Counted from the first letter of the stretch, positions 17,896-27,129 are shown. The stretch: DNA of 64,000 nucleotides from Denitrovibrio acetiphilus DSM 12809 (GCF_000025725.1 NC_013943.1:2790001-2854000); one strand, 5' to 3'. Numbers and translations are program-made. Notes: generated by a model from the sequence alone, not told the origin.

Positions 17896-19554
17896 GTTTT
17901 TTATCATCGACTTTTATCAGATATACAATTTACTAAAAAGATAATAACTGGTGACCAATACCCTGATGAAATCTTATATCTTGAAAAAGAACTCAATTTA
18001 TCAAAAGCAGAGGCAAAGGCATTATTGCTAATGCTTGCCTATAAGATTACGGCCAACATCGAAGATTCTGATAGTTATAATGAATCCATCGAGATGAAAG
18101 ATGTCAAAAAGAGATTGAACCTCTCTGCCGGTGAGTACCATCGTCTAATGAGCACAACAACCGCATTAGTTGAAAAACAGATGCTTGTTTATGAAAATGG
18201 TACAAGTAAGCGAACAGCCAGCCTTAGGCATACCGATTTCTTTCCGGAATACGATATTCATCCAGTGGTTACTAACTTTGTAATCACTGGAGAGCATCCA
18301 AAAGACGAGGTTGATTACAGTAATCTATACTCAGTGCTAAATTATTTTAGTAAACTGCTGTTACAGCTTGAGGATGAAGAAATTACAACCTACAAGTTGT
18401 TGTTGGAAGTAAAATCTATTTCTCAGAAATGCACTGACAATATCCCATTCAGTCATTTGCTGCGCAGGCTTAATACTGAAGAACAGACACTCCTTTTATA
18501 TATGAACCTGAGATGGACTGAAGGCATAGAAGAGATCAGTCTAGTACGATATTTGCGTGATATATACATCACACTGACAATGAGTAGCGATATGAGACAT
18601 AGCATTGCAGAGGGTAAAATAAAACTAATCAAAGAAGGCTACCTGCAAATTGAGGAAAATGACTCATTCAAGTCTGATGCTGATTTTTCTTTAACGAAAA
18701 AATTCAGGGATGAATTTATACATACTTCGGTAAAAGCAAAGGAGAAAGAGTTTTCAAGTAAATTCTGTACTTTGGTTAAGCACGAAGAGATAAATCAAAA
18801 GCTTGTATTCAGTGGGGAGCTCGAATCTGAAATTACGGAGATATCTAAAGCTATTGGTCGTGCGAAATATAAACAGCTTAAAAAACGTTTAAAAGATAAG
18901 AAGATGCCAATGGCTTTTACATGCCTGTTGCACGGTGCCCCAGGGACAGGCAAAACAGCGTCTGTTTATGAAATAGCAACCAAAACAAAAAGGAACATTC
19001 TGCATGTAGATATCTCTGCTATAAAAGACATGTGGGTTGGGGTAAGCGAGAAAAACCTTAAAAAGATTTTCGAGAGCTATTATTCAGCTACAAAACATTT
19101 TAAATATGAACCAATCTTGCTTTTTAATGAAGCTGACTCACTTATCAATAAGAGAATTGAGGCTAACCATAGCGTTGACCACATGAATAATGCTATGCAG
19201 AACATTTTATTGGAAGAGCTTGAAAAATTTGACGGAATACTCTTCGCAACAACAAACCTGACAATGAATATCGATAATGCTTTCTCCAGACGGTTCCTAT
19301 ACAAGGTGTATTTTGATGTACCTGATGCTTCTCTGAGAGCAAAGATATGGCGGATGAAAGCACCTCATTTAAAGGCTAAAGATACTGCTCATCTCGCGGA
19401 ATTCACACTCTCTGGAGGCGAAATAGATAACGTCTGTAAAAGAATGCTGGTCGAGTCTACCATATTTGATAAATCTCTAGGAATCGATGACATCGTTAAG
19501 CTGATCAAATCTGAAATGTCATTAAAACAAGAAAGCACTCGAGTAGGGTTTTAA
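17896..19554 (+). CDS. AAA+ ATPase, 5' end displaced by IS21
   Basis: The body of an AAA+ ATPase of about 553 residues including the first codons left of the IS. A helical N-terminal half without known motifs is followed by the ATPase domain: Walker A GAPGTGKT, Walker B LLFNEAD, sensor-1 FATTN and an arginine-finger region FSRRF, close to the FtsH/spastin-like group. Insertion separated the ATG and ribosome site from the rest after codon 3. The frame stays open back through the IS end to about 17698, so a fusion protein starting inside the IS is possible. It ends 4 bp into a convergent gene. A role in a defence or conflict system is inferred from the island context. Confidence 0.75.
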   Translation, partial: VFYHRLLSDIQFTKKIITGDQYPDEILYLEKELNLSKAEAKALLLMLAYKITANIEDSDSYNESIEMKDVKKRLNLSAGEYHRLMSTTTALVEKQMLVYENGTSKRTASLRHTDFFPEYDIHPVVTNFVITGEHPKDEVDYSNLYSVLNYFSKLLLQLEDEEITTYKLLLEVKSISQKCTDNIPFSHLLRRLNTEEQTLLLYMNLRWTEGIEEISLVRYLRDIYITLTMSSDMRHSIAEGKIKLIKEGYLQIEENDSFKSDADFSLTKKFRDEFIHTSVKAKEKEFSSKFCTLVKHEEINQKLVFSGELESEITEISKAIGRAKYKQLKKRLKDKKMPMAFTCLLHGAPGTGKTASVYEIATKTKRNILHVDISAIKDMWVGVSEKNLKKIFESYYSATKHFKYEPILLFNEADSLINKRIEANHSVDHMNNAMQNILLEELEKFDGILFATTNLTMNIDNAFSRRFLYKVYFDVPDASLRAKIWRMKAPHLKAKDTAHLAEFTLSGGEIDNVCKRMLVESTIFDKSLGIDDIVKLIKSEMSLKQESTRVGF

Positions 19555-20378
19555 ATTTGTGCTCTCGCTATTTTAGGCTTTTCAAATATTTCAAATGTAA
19601 TAAATGGTTCAGTGCAAAGTTCTTTATTCTGAATATTTTTTAGGTAGTCAGAAACTTCTGCAAATTTAACCGCATCGTATTGCTCTGAATCCACTTCGAT
19701 CATAAACAGCATGTTGCACCCAGATTGTCCTGGGCAATCAACAAGCTTAAGACTTTTGATATTATACCCATACTTATCAAGACGATGAAGGATCTCGTAA
19801 GTTTCTAACATGGAAAAATAATACCTATTTTCAATTACTTTGCTCGGTATTAAAGCATTTCGCAAAACATAATCCATAGTAGAGTTAGGCTTGTAAAGAC
19901 TGAGGATTATATCTTCTTTCTGTATTTCTTCCAGTGCGATAGAGACAACAGCCCGACCTGCCGTATATGTAATTGATTCGAACTCTATTGAGTATTCTAG
20001 GTTGATTGTCTTGTCAGAACTATATCTGTCGATTACTTTTACTTCATATACAAAGCAGAAGTTATTCTTAACGATAATCATCACATAAGGGTGTAAATGA
20101 TTATGATTAACCCCTTGCTCTAGAACTTCAACTGCTGGAAGATTAAGGTAGTAATCTCCAACAATACAACTTTCATTCTCTAAATCCAGATCAGTACAAA
20201 CATCAGATTCTAAATTAGAGATACATGCTGGGTTTAAATTATTCGATATCGCCAGAAAGAACTCTACACCAAAGCCTTGCGTGTGAACTTGAGTCAATAT
20301 CTTTAAAGTGTCTCTTTCGCTATTAAAATAATTCTGCCTAAGAACGCGGCATAAACTCCTGCTAAGACTTGTACCCAT
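19551..20378 (-). CDS. Unknown accessory protein
   Basis: A 275-residue protein without a motif I recognise. It is predicted soluble, with mixed alpha/beta content, several Cys residues and a HNHLHPYVMIIVKNNF stretch around residue 93. It overlaps the convergent AAA+ gene by 4 bp at its end and follows the PD-(D/E)XK gene by about 70 bp on the same strand, so it may be co-transcribed with that gene. Function unknown. Confidence 0.6.
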   Translation of the reverse strand: MGTSLSRSLCRVLRQNYFNSERDTLKILTQVHTQGFGVEFFLAISNNLNPACISNLESDVCTDLDLENESCIVGDYYLNLPAVEVLEQGVNHNHLHPYVMIIVKNNFCFVYEVKVIDRYSSDKTINLEYSIEFESITYTAGRAVVSIALEEIQKEDIILSLYKPNSTMDYVLRNALIPSKVIENRYYFSMLETYEILHRLDKYGYNIKSLKLVDCPGQSGCNMLFMIEVDSEQYDAVKFAEVSDYLKNIQNKELCTEPFITFEIFEKPKIARAQI

Positions 20379-20445
20379 ATAAACCTCTTAAGTATTTATA
20401 TGAGCATAACAAATCAGGGCGACAATAAGTGTCACCCACTCAGTA

Positions 20446-21726
20446 TTAAAACTTTATATAAACTTTTTCAGATTCACAGCATAATTCAGAAACTTCTGAA
20501 GCGTCACTGAAAGCAGCTTGCACTTCACTGAAACTATACTCGTTCGCTCTAATTTCAAGTATGCTAGATCCATGAAACTTACTAAGCAATGTATCTATAG
20601 GCCTTATAACATTCGCAACTAGCTTTTCTTTATTTGTAATATCAAACAAGGGAATTACAAATGCCCAACCATTAGAGTTACAATCATTAAAAGTTGCTAA
20701 TCTACCACCAATAATACGTGGAGCTGAGTATATTTCATCCTTAGCAAAGTCAAAGTTGATCTCATTATAAGACCATTCTGAGTCGTTACCATCAGGATAA
20801 AACAATATCGTGACAAAAGGCTTTTCAAAATTTGAATGATAGGCACCTGACTCGTCATTATTGAAGAAAGATATCTTAAAACCTAGTAATCCTGTCCTCC
20901 TTTTACCAAAATCAACCTTTATATTAAACAAGAACCCACTTTGAAAGTTGTAATCTATATCATCACCTGGCTCAGTTGAGACATATTCAAGAGTTCGTTG
21001 TCCATTGGAAAGCTGATCCAAAGAAAAATCTATCATCGCATCTATTTGTTTCTCAACTTCCTGAATGTACTTGAAGTAAGCAGATAGCCCGTGTGTATCT
21101 GATAATTCTTTTAATTGCTCATCCATATCAAACCCTCTGAAAATTATATTTGATCGATAAATCATTTCTACATATTGAATAAAAGAATGATTTTCTTTTA
21201 CATAACTAAATGTCCTAGCTAAATCATCCCATGTAATATTCTCTGCATAAGGCTGTAAAGTTGCTTTTGACTCTTGAGTAATATACAACACCTTAGTTTT
21301 TGTATTTGGGTAATTACTTGTGAATTTTTCATAATACTCCTCAATTTGAGAAGGTATTTTTTTTATTTCACCATCAACCTCTGTCTCTTTAAATCTTGAC
21401 TCTGGCGAATTCCACTTAGCCTCGAAAATTACCATGTATTCACCTTGATCAGTTACAACCTTAAATAAGCCATCAAGCTCTAACTTACCAATTTTGTACC
21501 ACGGGAAAAACACTACATCTTTAATATTAAGTTTCAGTCTAAAAATATTTTTTAACAACAGAGCAATAATTCTATTTTTCTCAGCACTATCGAGTTGATT
21601 AAAAGAATAGCTAAATATTGCTGTCAAACCATCTTCACTTACATATACTCCTTTTTTAAAAGTCTTTATTACCAATTTTTTTTGCATCATAAGAGCTAGT
21701 AAGTCATTTTTAGGTAATTCAGACAT
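20446..21726 (-). CDS. PD-(D/E)XK-like nuclease-fold protein
   Basis: A 426-residue protein. Residues 80-104 read KLELDGLF, a short strand, then YMVIFEAKW: the D-(x)n-E-x-K arrangement (about D85, E102, K104) of PD-(D/E)XK nucleases. The C-terminal 200 residues look like a separate alpha/beta domain. I start at the ATG behind GGAGG, giving MSELPKN. Its promoter region borders an IS3-family element. Its neighbours suggest a defence nuclease, but activity is not proven by the motif alone. Confidence 0.65.
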   Translation of the reverse strand: MSELPKNDLLALMMQKKLVIKTFKKGVYVSEDGLTAIFSYSFNQLDSAEKNRIIALLLKNIFRLKLNIKDVVFFPWYKIGKLELDGLFKVVTDQGEYMVIFEAKWNSPESRFKETEVDGEIKKIPSQIEEYYEKFTSNYPNTKTKVLYITQESKATLQPYAENITWDDLARTFSYVKENHSFIQYVEMIYRSNIIFRGFDMDEQLKELSDTHGLSAYFKYIQEVEKQIDAMIDFSLDQLSNGQRTLEYVSTEPGDDIDYNFQSGFLFNIKVDFGKRRTGLLGFKISFFNNDESGAYHSNFEKPFVTILFYPDGNDSEWSYNEINFDFAKDEIYSAPRIIGGRLATFNDCNSNGWAFVIPLFDITNKEKLVANVIRPIDTLLSKFHGSSILEIRANEYSFSEVQAAFSDASEVSELCCESEKVYIKF

Positions 21727-21793
21727 TAAGACCTCCATTTAATATCAATTTCCTAATTGACCTAGGTCGAGTTTTTTAGACACCATAACTTTA

Positions 21794-22516
21794 TCATTTA
21801 GCGTAACGCTTCGTCAATTCTAATCGAGCATATGCAGTAGGTGAAAGATTACCAAGACTGGCATGTCTTCTCACTCGATTGTAAAATATCTCAATGTATT
21901 CCTGAATCTCAGCCTCTGCTTCCTGACGGGTAGAATATCTCTGATGATAGATCAGCTCATTCTTCAGCGTACCAAAGAAGCTTTCCATCGGCGCATTATC
22001 GTAACAGTTGCCCTTACGACTCATTGAGACCTCGAAACCAAACTGTTCCAGCAAGGCTCTGTAGCTCTTTGAGCAGTATTGCGACCCCCTGTCGGAATGA
22101 TGGATGATGCCAGCAGGAGGGCGTTTCAGCGATACCGCACGGAACAGAGCACGACCAACGAGGTCTTGGGTCATTCTGGAGCTCATAGCATAGCCCACAA
22201 TCTCTTTATTCCATAAATCCTTTATCCCAGCCAGATACAGCCAGCCTTCGTCTGTGGCGCAATAGGTAATGTCAGATACCCATACCTGACAAGGACCGGA
22301 TACTGAGAATTTCTGGTTCAACAAATTCGGTGCAACAGGGTGATTGTGCTTTGAATTCGTTGTCGCCTTGAATTTCTTCACCTGCTTACACCGAAGCCCC
22401 ATCTCTTTGCGCAGACGCTTGATGCGATGAAGGCTTACTTCTATGCCATGCTCATCTCTCAGCTCGTCTTGAAGCTTCTCTACGCCATATGTGCCTCGCC
22501 CCTTCTTGTGAGCCAT
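21794..22516 (-). CDS. IS3-family transposase OrfB (DDE integrase core)
   Basis: The catalytic half of the transposase. The DDE residues are in WVSDITY, HSDRGSQY and APMESFFGTLKNE. The open frame continues upstream of the first ATG through an HTH_21-like segment (ITAICKTLKVSRSSYYSW) to about 22707, where it joins OrfA by -1 slippage. The real product is therefore most likely an OrfAB fusion. Intact. Confidence 0.9.
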   Translation of the reverse strand: MAHKKGRGTYGVEKLQDELRDEHGIEVSLHRIKRLRKEMGLRCKQVKKFKATTNSKHNHPVAPNLLNQKFSVSGPCQVWVSDITYCATDEGWLYLAGIKDLWNKEIVGYAMSSRMTQDLVGRALFRAVSLKRPPAGIIHHSDRGSQYCSKSYRALLEQFGFEVSMSRKGNCYDNAPMESFFGTLKNELIYHQRYSTRQEAEAEIQEYIEIFYNRVRRHASLGNLSPTAYARLELTKRYAK

Positions 22517-22659
22517 CCTGATAAATACTTTAAGCTTCTCATCGTCCTGAGAGCGTTTAGAGGCTTTACGGTTAATCCAAGAGTAATAGCTACTCCGGGA
22601 TACTTTCAGGGTTTTACAGATTGCTGTTATAGGGAAACTGTTTTCCCTGTTTAAAGCCT

Positions 22660-22974
22660 CTACTTGTGCGTACCTTTCTGAGGCTCTTGTGCAAGGTACG
22701 CCATAGCCTTTTTTAAGATTTCTCTCTCCAGGCGAACCTGTGAAAGCTCTTTCTTAAGGCGGGAGACCTCCGCCTCCAGTTCTGTTACTGTTCGGCTGCC
22801 TGATTTATCTTTCAGGCTACCTTCCTTATGCTTCTTAATCCAGTTACGCAGCGTCTGCTCAGATAAACTGAGTTGACGGCTTACCTCTGCTACTGAAAGA
22901 CCTCCGTTCAACACTAAAGAGACTGCTTCTTCTTTAAAGGCGTGGGTATAGAAACTTCTCGGTAATCTCTCCAT
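22660..22974 (-). CDS. IS3-family transposase OrfA
   Basis: A 104-residue DNA-binding protein with a helix-turn-helix (LSVAEVSRQLSLSEQTLRNWIKKH) and a leucine-zipper-like coil. The start is placed behind GGAGGG. An A6G slippery heptamer (complement at 22708-22714) near its 3' end puts ribosomes into the OrfB frame. Confidence 0.88.
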   Translation of the reverse strand: MERLPRSFYTHAFKEEAVSLVLNGGLSVAEVSRQLSLSEQTLRNWIKKHKEGSLKDKSGSRTVTELEAEVSRLKKELSQVRLEREILKKAMAYLAQEPQKGTHK

Positions 22975-23093
22975 GGACTTCCCTCCGGTTATATTATTTA
23001 TACCAGATATGGTGTCCAATTTTCCCGACCTACCTCAAATAGATTATACATTGTTATATAAATAATGGTATAAAAGTTTACCAAAGGTGGATT

Positions 23094-24002
23094 ATGAATA
23101 AACTAAACGTTGCCTTAGGGCTTTTCAGAATGCTTAGCGAAAATAGAGAGATAAATGCCCGAATGGTCGCTGAATATTTCGAAGTGAGTAAAAGGACAGC
23201 CCAAAGATATCTAGAGGAGATTTCATTTCTTCCCTCCATACATAGAGATGAAGAAAGATACACCTATTCACTTACAGAAAAAGTTACACTCTCTGACTCT
23301 CTACTCAAAAGTGCAGAGATGTCATTCTTAAATGCTGTACTCGGTTATGCAAAGACAGTTATGGGAGAACAAAACTCCCCTATGCTCGATAAGATTTCTA
23401 AAAAGATTCAGTATGCAGGGAACTCCACCCATCAAATCATTAGTTCTCCAGTTATAGACTATGACATAGTAGCCGAAAATCATATCAAACTAGAAGAATA
23501 CATTGAGAATAAACTCTTAATTTCATTTTACTATGAAAAATCTGACAAGAACTACACCGTTGAGCCATATAAAATAATTCTACACAATGGTTTCTGGTAT
23601 CTTGCTGCTGGACATAATAATACTCTCAAGAAGTTTGTACTTGAGTATATTCAAGACATTAAATCTTCAGGAGAAAACTATTCAGAAATTCCACAAGAGT
23701 TTGCAGAAATACTTTCATCGGCTAAAAGTATGTGGTTTGAACAGGGCGAGAACACTAAAGTAACTGCCCATATAGGTGATGTTGCTGCATCCTATATAAC
23801 AAGAAAGCCTTTTCTCAATAATCAAAAGATACTAGAAGAACACAGAGACGGCTCGATTACAATTAAATTTGATGTAGCAAATGAGATCGAACTATTACAA
23901 CTCTTATCTCCATGGATAGAGTATATTTCAATAATAAAACCTGATAATTATAGGAATTTTTTCAAAGAGATAGGACAAAAGATAGCTAAACAAAACTCCT
24001 AA
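23094..24002 (+). CDS. WYL-domain transcriptional regulator
   Basis: A 302-residue regulator. A winged helix (about residues 1-60: REINARMVAEYFEVSKRTAQRYL) is followed by a WYL domain, whose signature appears as VEPYKIILHNGFWYLAAG near residue 160, and a C-terminal extension (WCX-like). WYL regulators of this build (BrxR/CapW) commonly control phage-defence islands, which fits the context. Ribosome site AAAGGTGG. The IS3 end lies only about 60 bp upstream, so the promoter may be truncated or supplied by the IS. Confidence 0.85.
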   Translation: MNKLNVALGLFRMLSENREINARMVAEYFEVSKRTAQRYLEEISFLPSIHRDEERYTYSLTEKVTLSDSLLKSAEMSFLNAVLGYAKTVMGEQNSPMLDKISKKIQYAGNSTHQIISSPVIDYDIVAENHIKLEEYIENKLLISFYYEKSDKNYTVEPYKIILHNGFWYLAAGHNNTLKKFVLEYIQDIKSSGENYSEIPQEFAEILSSAKSMWFEQGENTKVTAHIGDVAASYITRKPFLNNQKILEEHRDGSITIKFDVANEIELLQLLSPWIEYISIIKPDNYRNFFKEIGQKIAKQNS

Positions 24003-24061
24003 TACCTGCGACATATACTGTCACATCATGTCTGTATACTTTATATATCTAAGGAGGCGAC

Positions 24062-24370
24062 ATGAATTTCAATGGACATTTTTCAGCAGAGATAATTAAT
24101 GGAAAAATAAAATTCCCACAAGACTTACTCAAAACCTGTAATAAATTCAGAATGTACTTGCATGATAATGCTATTATCTTAGCCCCACACACTGAAGAAA
24201 TTAACACGCCAGGATACTCAGAAAAAAATCCACTTTGTGAGGTTACTATTATTGACACACTTACTCTCCCTAAGGAAGAAATCACTCAACTGACCAGCAA
24301 TGACAACAAAGAAGTGATCATTGTAGGGGCGGGAAAAGTTATTGAGATCCATGTTGCATCAATTTTATAA
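24062..24370 (+). CDS. Small MraZ/AbrB-like protein
   Basis: A 102-residue protein. Two halves each resemble a SpoVT-AbrB/MraZ strand unit: residues 7-22 (FSAEIINGKIKFPQDL) and 69-99 (LTLPKEE, then KEVIIVGAGKVIEIHV). MraZ binds DNA through two such units. Here the match is loose and the gene is far from a cell-division cluster. It starts behind AAGGAGG, 60 bp after the WYL regulator. Possibly a transcription factor or antitoxin-like protein. Confidence 0.5.
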   Translation: MNFNGHFSAEIINGKIKFPQDLLKTCNKFRMYLHDNAIILAPHTEEINTPGYSEKNPLCEVTIIDTLTLPKEEITQLTSNDNKEVIIVGAGKVIEIHVASIL

Positions 24371-24383
24371 ACCAAAGCCCATC

Positions 24384-24470
24384 TTGACAATATACGCCAC
24401 ACCGGATAATATAAAAATATACGGCAAAGCGGATAAATATATAATATACGCTCTAGCGCAGACCGAGTAT
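24384..24470 (+). promoter_or_regulatory. hipBA promoter with three 27-bp operator repeats
   Basis: TTGACA (24384-24389) and TAATAT (24407-24412) with a 17-bp spacer form a near-perfect promoter. ATATACG recurs at 24390, 24417 and 24444, exactly 27 bp apart. The first two copies continue with a shared CA...CGGATAA block and the third is degenerate. The first repeat fills the promoter spacer, so HipB binding would block RNA polymerase: a classic autoregulated toxin-antitoxin operon. Confidence 0.7.
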
Positions 24471-24500
24471 TTATAGCCTGAAGCATATAAGGAGTCTAGC

Positions 24501-24740
24501 ATGAATCAGGTCGTCAGTTCACCATCAATATTAGGGCAAGCTATTAAAGCAGCAAGACTTGAAGCCAAACTTACACAAAGTCAACTTGCTGAAAAAACTG
24601 GTCTACGACAAGGGACAATATCTGACATCGAAAACGGAACTCAAAGAGCCAAGCTGGATACTCTATTCATAATACTGTCAGCCTTAAACTTAGATATGCA
24701 CCTGCAACCAAAGTCCACCAATAAAATGAGCGAGTGGTAG
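24501..24740 (+). CDS. hipB: HipB-type antitoxin
   Basis: A 79-residue HTH protein of the Xre/Cro fold (LGQAIKAARLEAKLTQSQLAEKTGLRQGTISDIENG). It is followed one base after its stop codon by the hipA start, with which it should form the neutralising and repressing complex. Ribosome site AAGGAG. The C-terminus (NKMSEW) resembles that of the second HipB in this window (DEDAEW), a small hint of a shared family feature. Confidence 0.88.
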   Translation: MNQVVSSPSILGQAIKAARLEAKLTQSQLAEKTGLRQGTISDIENGTQRAKLDTLFIILSALNLDMHLQPKSTNKMSEW

Positions 24741-24741
24741 T

Positions 24742-26064
24742 ATGGGGCGTAAAAAGACATCTGCAACTTTAAAAATCCTCATGAACGGAATGCCCGTAGG
24801 CACTCTTGAACGTAGCTCATCCAATATGCTAGAGCTTATATACGATGACCAGTGGCTAGAGTCCGACATACGCAGACCGATATCACTATCGCTCTCCTTG
24901 TTCAGCAAGAAACACAGAGGAGACGCAGTACAGTATTTCTTTGACAACCTGCTCCCTGATAATCAACAGATACTAGACAGGATACAAGCACGCTATAAAA
25001 TAGGTAAATCTAATGCTTTTGACATCTTAGCCGAGATAGGACGTGACTGCATCGGAGCTATCCAATTGACACCAGCCGAGATCGTTGGAGATATCCACCA
25101 GATAACGTCAAAACCACAAAGTGAAGCAGACATAGCCGACACTCTGAAAAACTACAGACTCAAGCCCCTTGGCATGGGAGAGGATGAAGATTTCAGAATA
25201 TCCCTAGCGGGCGCACAGGAAAAAACAGCCTTCCTCCTGCTTGAAGATAGATGGCACCTGCCGACAGGTTCAACACCAACGACACACATATTTAAGCAGC
25301 CAATTGGCAAGATAGAAGCGAATAACATCGACCTTTCGGAAAGCGTTGAAAATGAATGGCTATGCCACCTTATTCTGAAAGAGTTCGGTTTGCCTGTGGC
25401 GAACATGGCAGTGCATACATTTGAAGATACCAAGGCATTAGTTGTGGAGCGTTTCGACAGGCAGTGGGCATCAGATGGTTCATGGATCATGAGACTGCCT
25501 CAGGAGGACTTTTGTCAGGCTAGCGGTACATCTCCTGCTTTAAAGTACGAATCCGACGGAGGGCCAGGAATAAAGGATATAATGGCACTGCTCCAAGGTT
25601 CATCAAAAGCGGATAATGACAGGTATACATTCATGAAATCCGTCTTTCTCTTCTGGGTGTTAGGCGCAACAGATGGTCATGCGAAGAATTTCAGCATCTT
25701 CCTTGAGCCCGAGGGGCGCTATCGACTCACTCCACTTTACGATATACTCTCCGTCTACCCCATTATGGCAAAGAAGCAGATCCATCCGAGCAAAGTAAAA
25801 ATGGCGATGTCAGTAGTAGGCACAAAGAAGAATTACCTTTGGGAACGAATACATGTTGATAACTGGATACGCACAGCTGATGCATGTAACTTTTCAACAA
25901 CAGCCATGCGAGAGATAATAGAAGACGTTTTAGGAAACATGGATAGTGTCATTGAAAAAGTACAAACACAACTTCCTAGTGATTTCCCTGCTCATATCTC
26001 TGAACCAATCTTTCATTACATGCAGGAAATCAAAAAGAAGTGCGTAAGTGACTTAGCTTCTTAA
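24742..26064 (+). CDS. hipA: HipA-type serine/threonine kinase toxin
   Basis: A 440-residue HipA. The N-terminal lobe carries the HipA couple domain (GTLERSSSNMLELIYDDQWL). Then come the glycine-rich SLAGAQEKTAFLL loop near residue 155, the ATP-binding HIFKQP, the catalytic loop GATDGHAKNFSIF near residue 312 and the metal-binding DIL. Length and order match E. coli HipA, which phosphorylates glutamyl-tRNA synthetase; the target here is unknown. Intact and coupled to hipB. Confidence 0.9.
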   Translation: MGRKKTSATLKILMNGMPVGTLERSSSNMLELIYDDQWLESDIRRPISLSLSLFSKKHRGDAVQYFFDNLLPDNQQILDRIQARYKIGKSNAFDILAEIGRDCIGAIQLTPAEIVGDIHQITSKPQSEADIADTLKNYRLKPLGMGEDEDFRISLAGAQEKTAFLLLEDRWHLPTGSTPTTHIFKQPIGKIEANNIDLSESVENEWLCHLILKEFGLPVANMAVHTFEDTKALVVERFDRQWASDGSWIMRLPQEDFCQASGTSPALKYESDGGPGIKDIMALLQGSSKADNDRYTFMKSVFLFWVLGATDGHAKNFSIFLEPEGRYRLTPLYDILSVYPIMAKKQIHPSKVKMAMSVVGTKKNYLWERIHVDNWIRTADACNFSTTAMREIIEDVLGNMDSVIEKVQTQLPSDFPAHISEPIFHYMQEIKKKCVSDLAS

Positions 26065-26073
26065 TATAATGGT

Positions 26074-26820
26074 TCATAGATAAACAACTTTATCATTCCG
26101 ACCGCAGCACTTCTTATATTTTTTCCCGCTACCGCAAGGGCATGGTTCATTCCTGCCGACTTTCTCTTTTTTTACTGCTGGCTCGCTTGCTGGTTTTGGA
26201 GTTTTTGATAAGCGTATGGTGTTTGCAGCATCATTCATCATGATCAGATTAGTCATTATAAATACTGCAATCTGCCTGTAATAGGCTGCCCGCTCACCTT
26301 TTCTGGACAGGTCAGCAACCGCCTCAATAGCAGTTCCGCTCAGAGCATCGCACATCTCTGCATGATTGTGGATGTCATGATTCTCTAAAACCTCTTTGCT
26401 GAGCGTCATCGCTGCAAGCTCTTCCTCATAACAATCGAGGATAAAGTCAAAACTATCCCTGCACTGATTTAAAAGATCAATAAGTCCTTTTTTCTTTTGG
26501 TATTCAATAGCGCTGTCGACCGCCTTTTCTGCCAGTTTTACAGCATCATCAATGAAGTTTTCATTTTCAGACATAAAGAAATCAGATACAGCATTGTAAC
26601 TTTCCATAATCATTGAAGCTGCTTTCTGTGCATCAGTGTTATCTTCTAACTGAATCCCACTTAACAGCTCTGAGATCATACCGTTAAGATGCCTTGCCGG
26701 ATTAAACCTTGAGGGTAGGATAACTCCCTCCATGCTTAAAATTAGTATTTCATACAGTCGTATCTTGTATTTGTTATCATGAGGGAAATCCATTAAATCC
26801 ACTAAGCGCTTCTTTTTCAT
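26074..26820 (-). CDS. SEC-C motif protein
   Basis: A 248-residue helical protein ending in the zinc-binding SEC-C motif ([18 protein letters not shown]), as at the end of SecA. The rest has no motif I recognise. SEC-C appendages are common on accessory and conflict proteins, where they may recruit ribosome- or protein-associated targets. It is convergent with hipA and ends 9 bp from it. Ribosome site AGGTGAT. Confidence 0.75.
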   Translation of the reverse strand: MKKKRLVDLMDFPHDNKYKIRLYEILILSMEGVILPSRFNPARHLNGMISELLSGIQLEDNTDAQKAASMIMESYNAVSDFFMSENENFIDDAVKLAEKAVDSAIEYQKKKGLIDLLNQCRDSFDFILDCYEEELAAMTLSKEVLENHDIHNHAEMCDALSGTAIEAVADLSRKGERAAYYRQIAVFIMTNLIMMNDAANTIRLSKTPKPASEPAVKKEKVGRNEPCPCGSGKKYKKCCGRNDKVVYL

Positions 26821-26854
26821 ATCACCTAATCCTTATTTTCAAGCTCATTAAATA

Positions 26855-27113
26855 CTAAACCGCTCGTTCGGAATTGACCTTGCAGCTAACCGCAATAATG
26901 GCTGACAGGTTATAATGGTTTGTATTGTAGTTTTTTCTGTCTGCTGCAGCTATTCGAAAATTTCGAATAACTGAAGTCTCCTCAAGCTCACTGTCAGAGA
27001 ATACTTTATTCAGGTGGTGGTTTATCGTATAACACTCCCATCATTTTCTGAGTAAGCCCGATATTTTGGATATCTTCATTGGTCCAAAGAGAAAAATTGA
27101 CTCCGAATGGTAA
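26855..27113 (-). pseudogene. RhuM family gene fragment
   Basis: Read on the minus strand with one frameshift, this stretch gives LTQKMMGVLYDK, then TINHHLNKVFSDSELEE, SVIRNFRI and HYNLSAIIAVSCKVNS before a stop. These match the N-terminal third of the intact RhuM-like protein next to it. It lacks the start and the C-terminal two thirds, so it is a decayed second copy. The match also explains the otherwise gene-free stretch between SEC-C and RhuM. Confidence 0.75.
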
Positions 27114-27129
27114 GCTTAAACTATTTTAT

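Larger units (their letters stand above)
21763..23032 (-). mobile_element. IS3 family element 1 (IS150-like)
   Basis: An element of about 1270 bp with orfA and orfB joined by a probable -1 frameshift. The ends match as TAGGTCG...GACACCATA on both sides. A 3-bp ACC duplication is possible if the right boundary is placed one base inward. It lies between the PD-(D/E)XK gene and the WYL regulator and may have replaced the original intergenic region. Confidence 0.85.
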
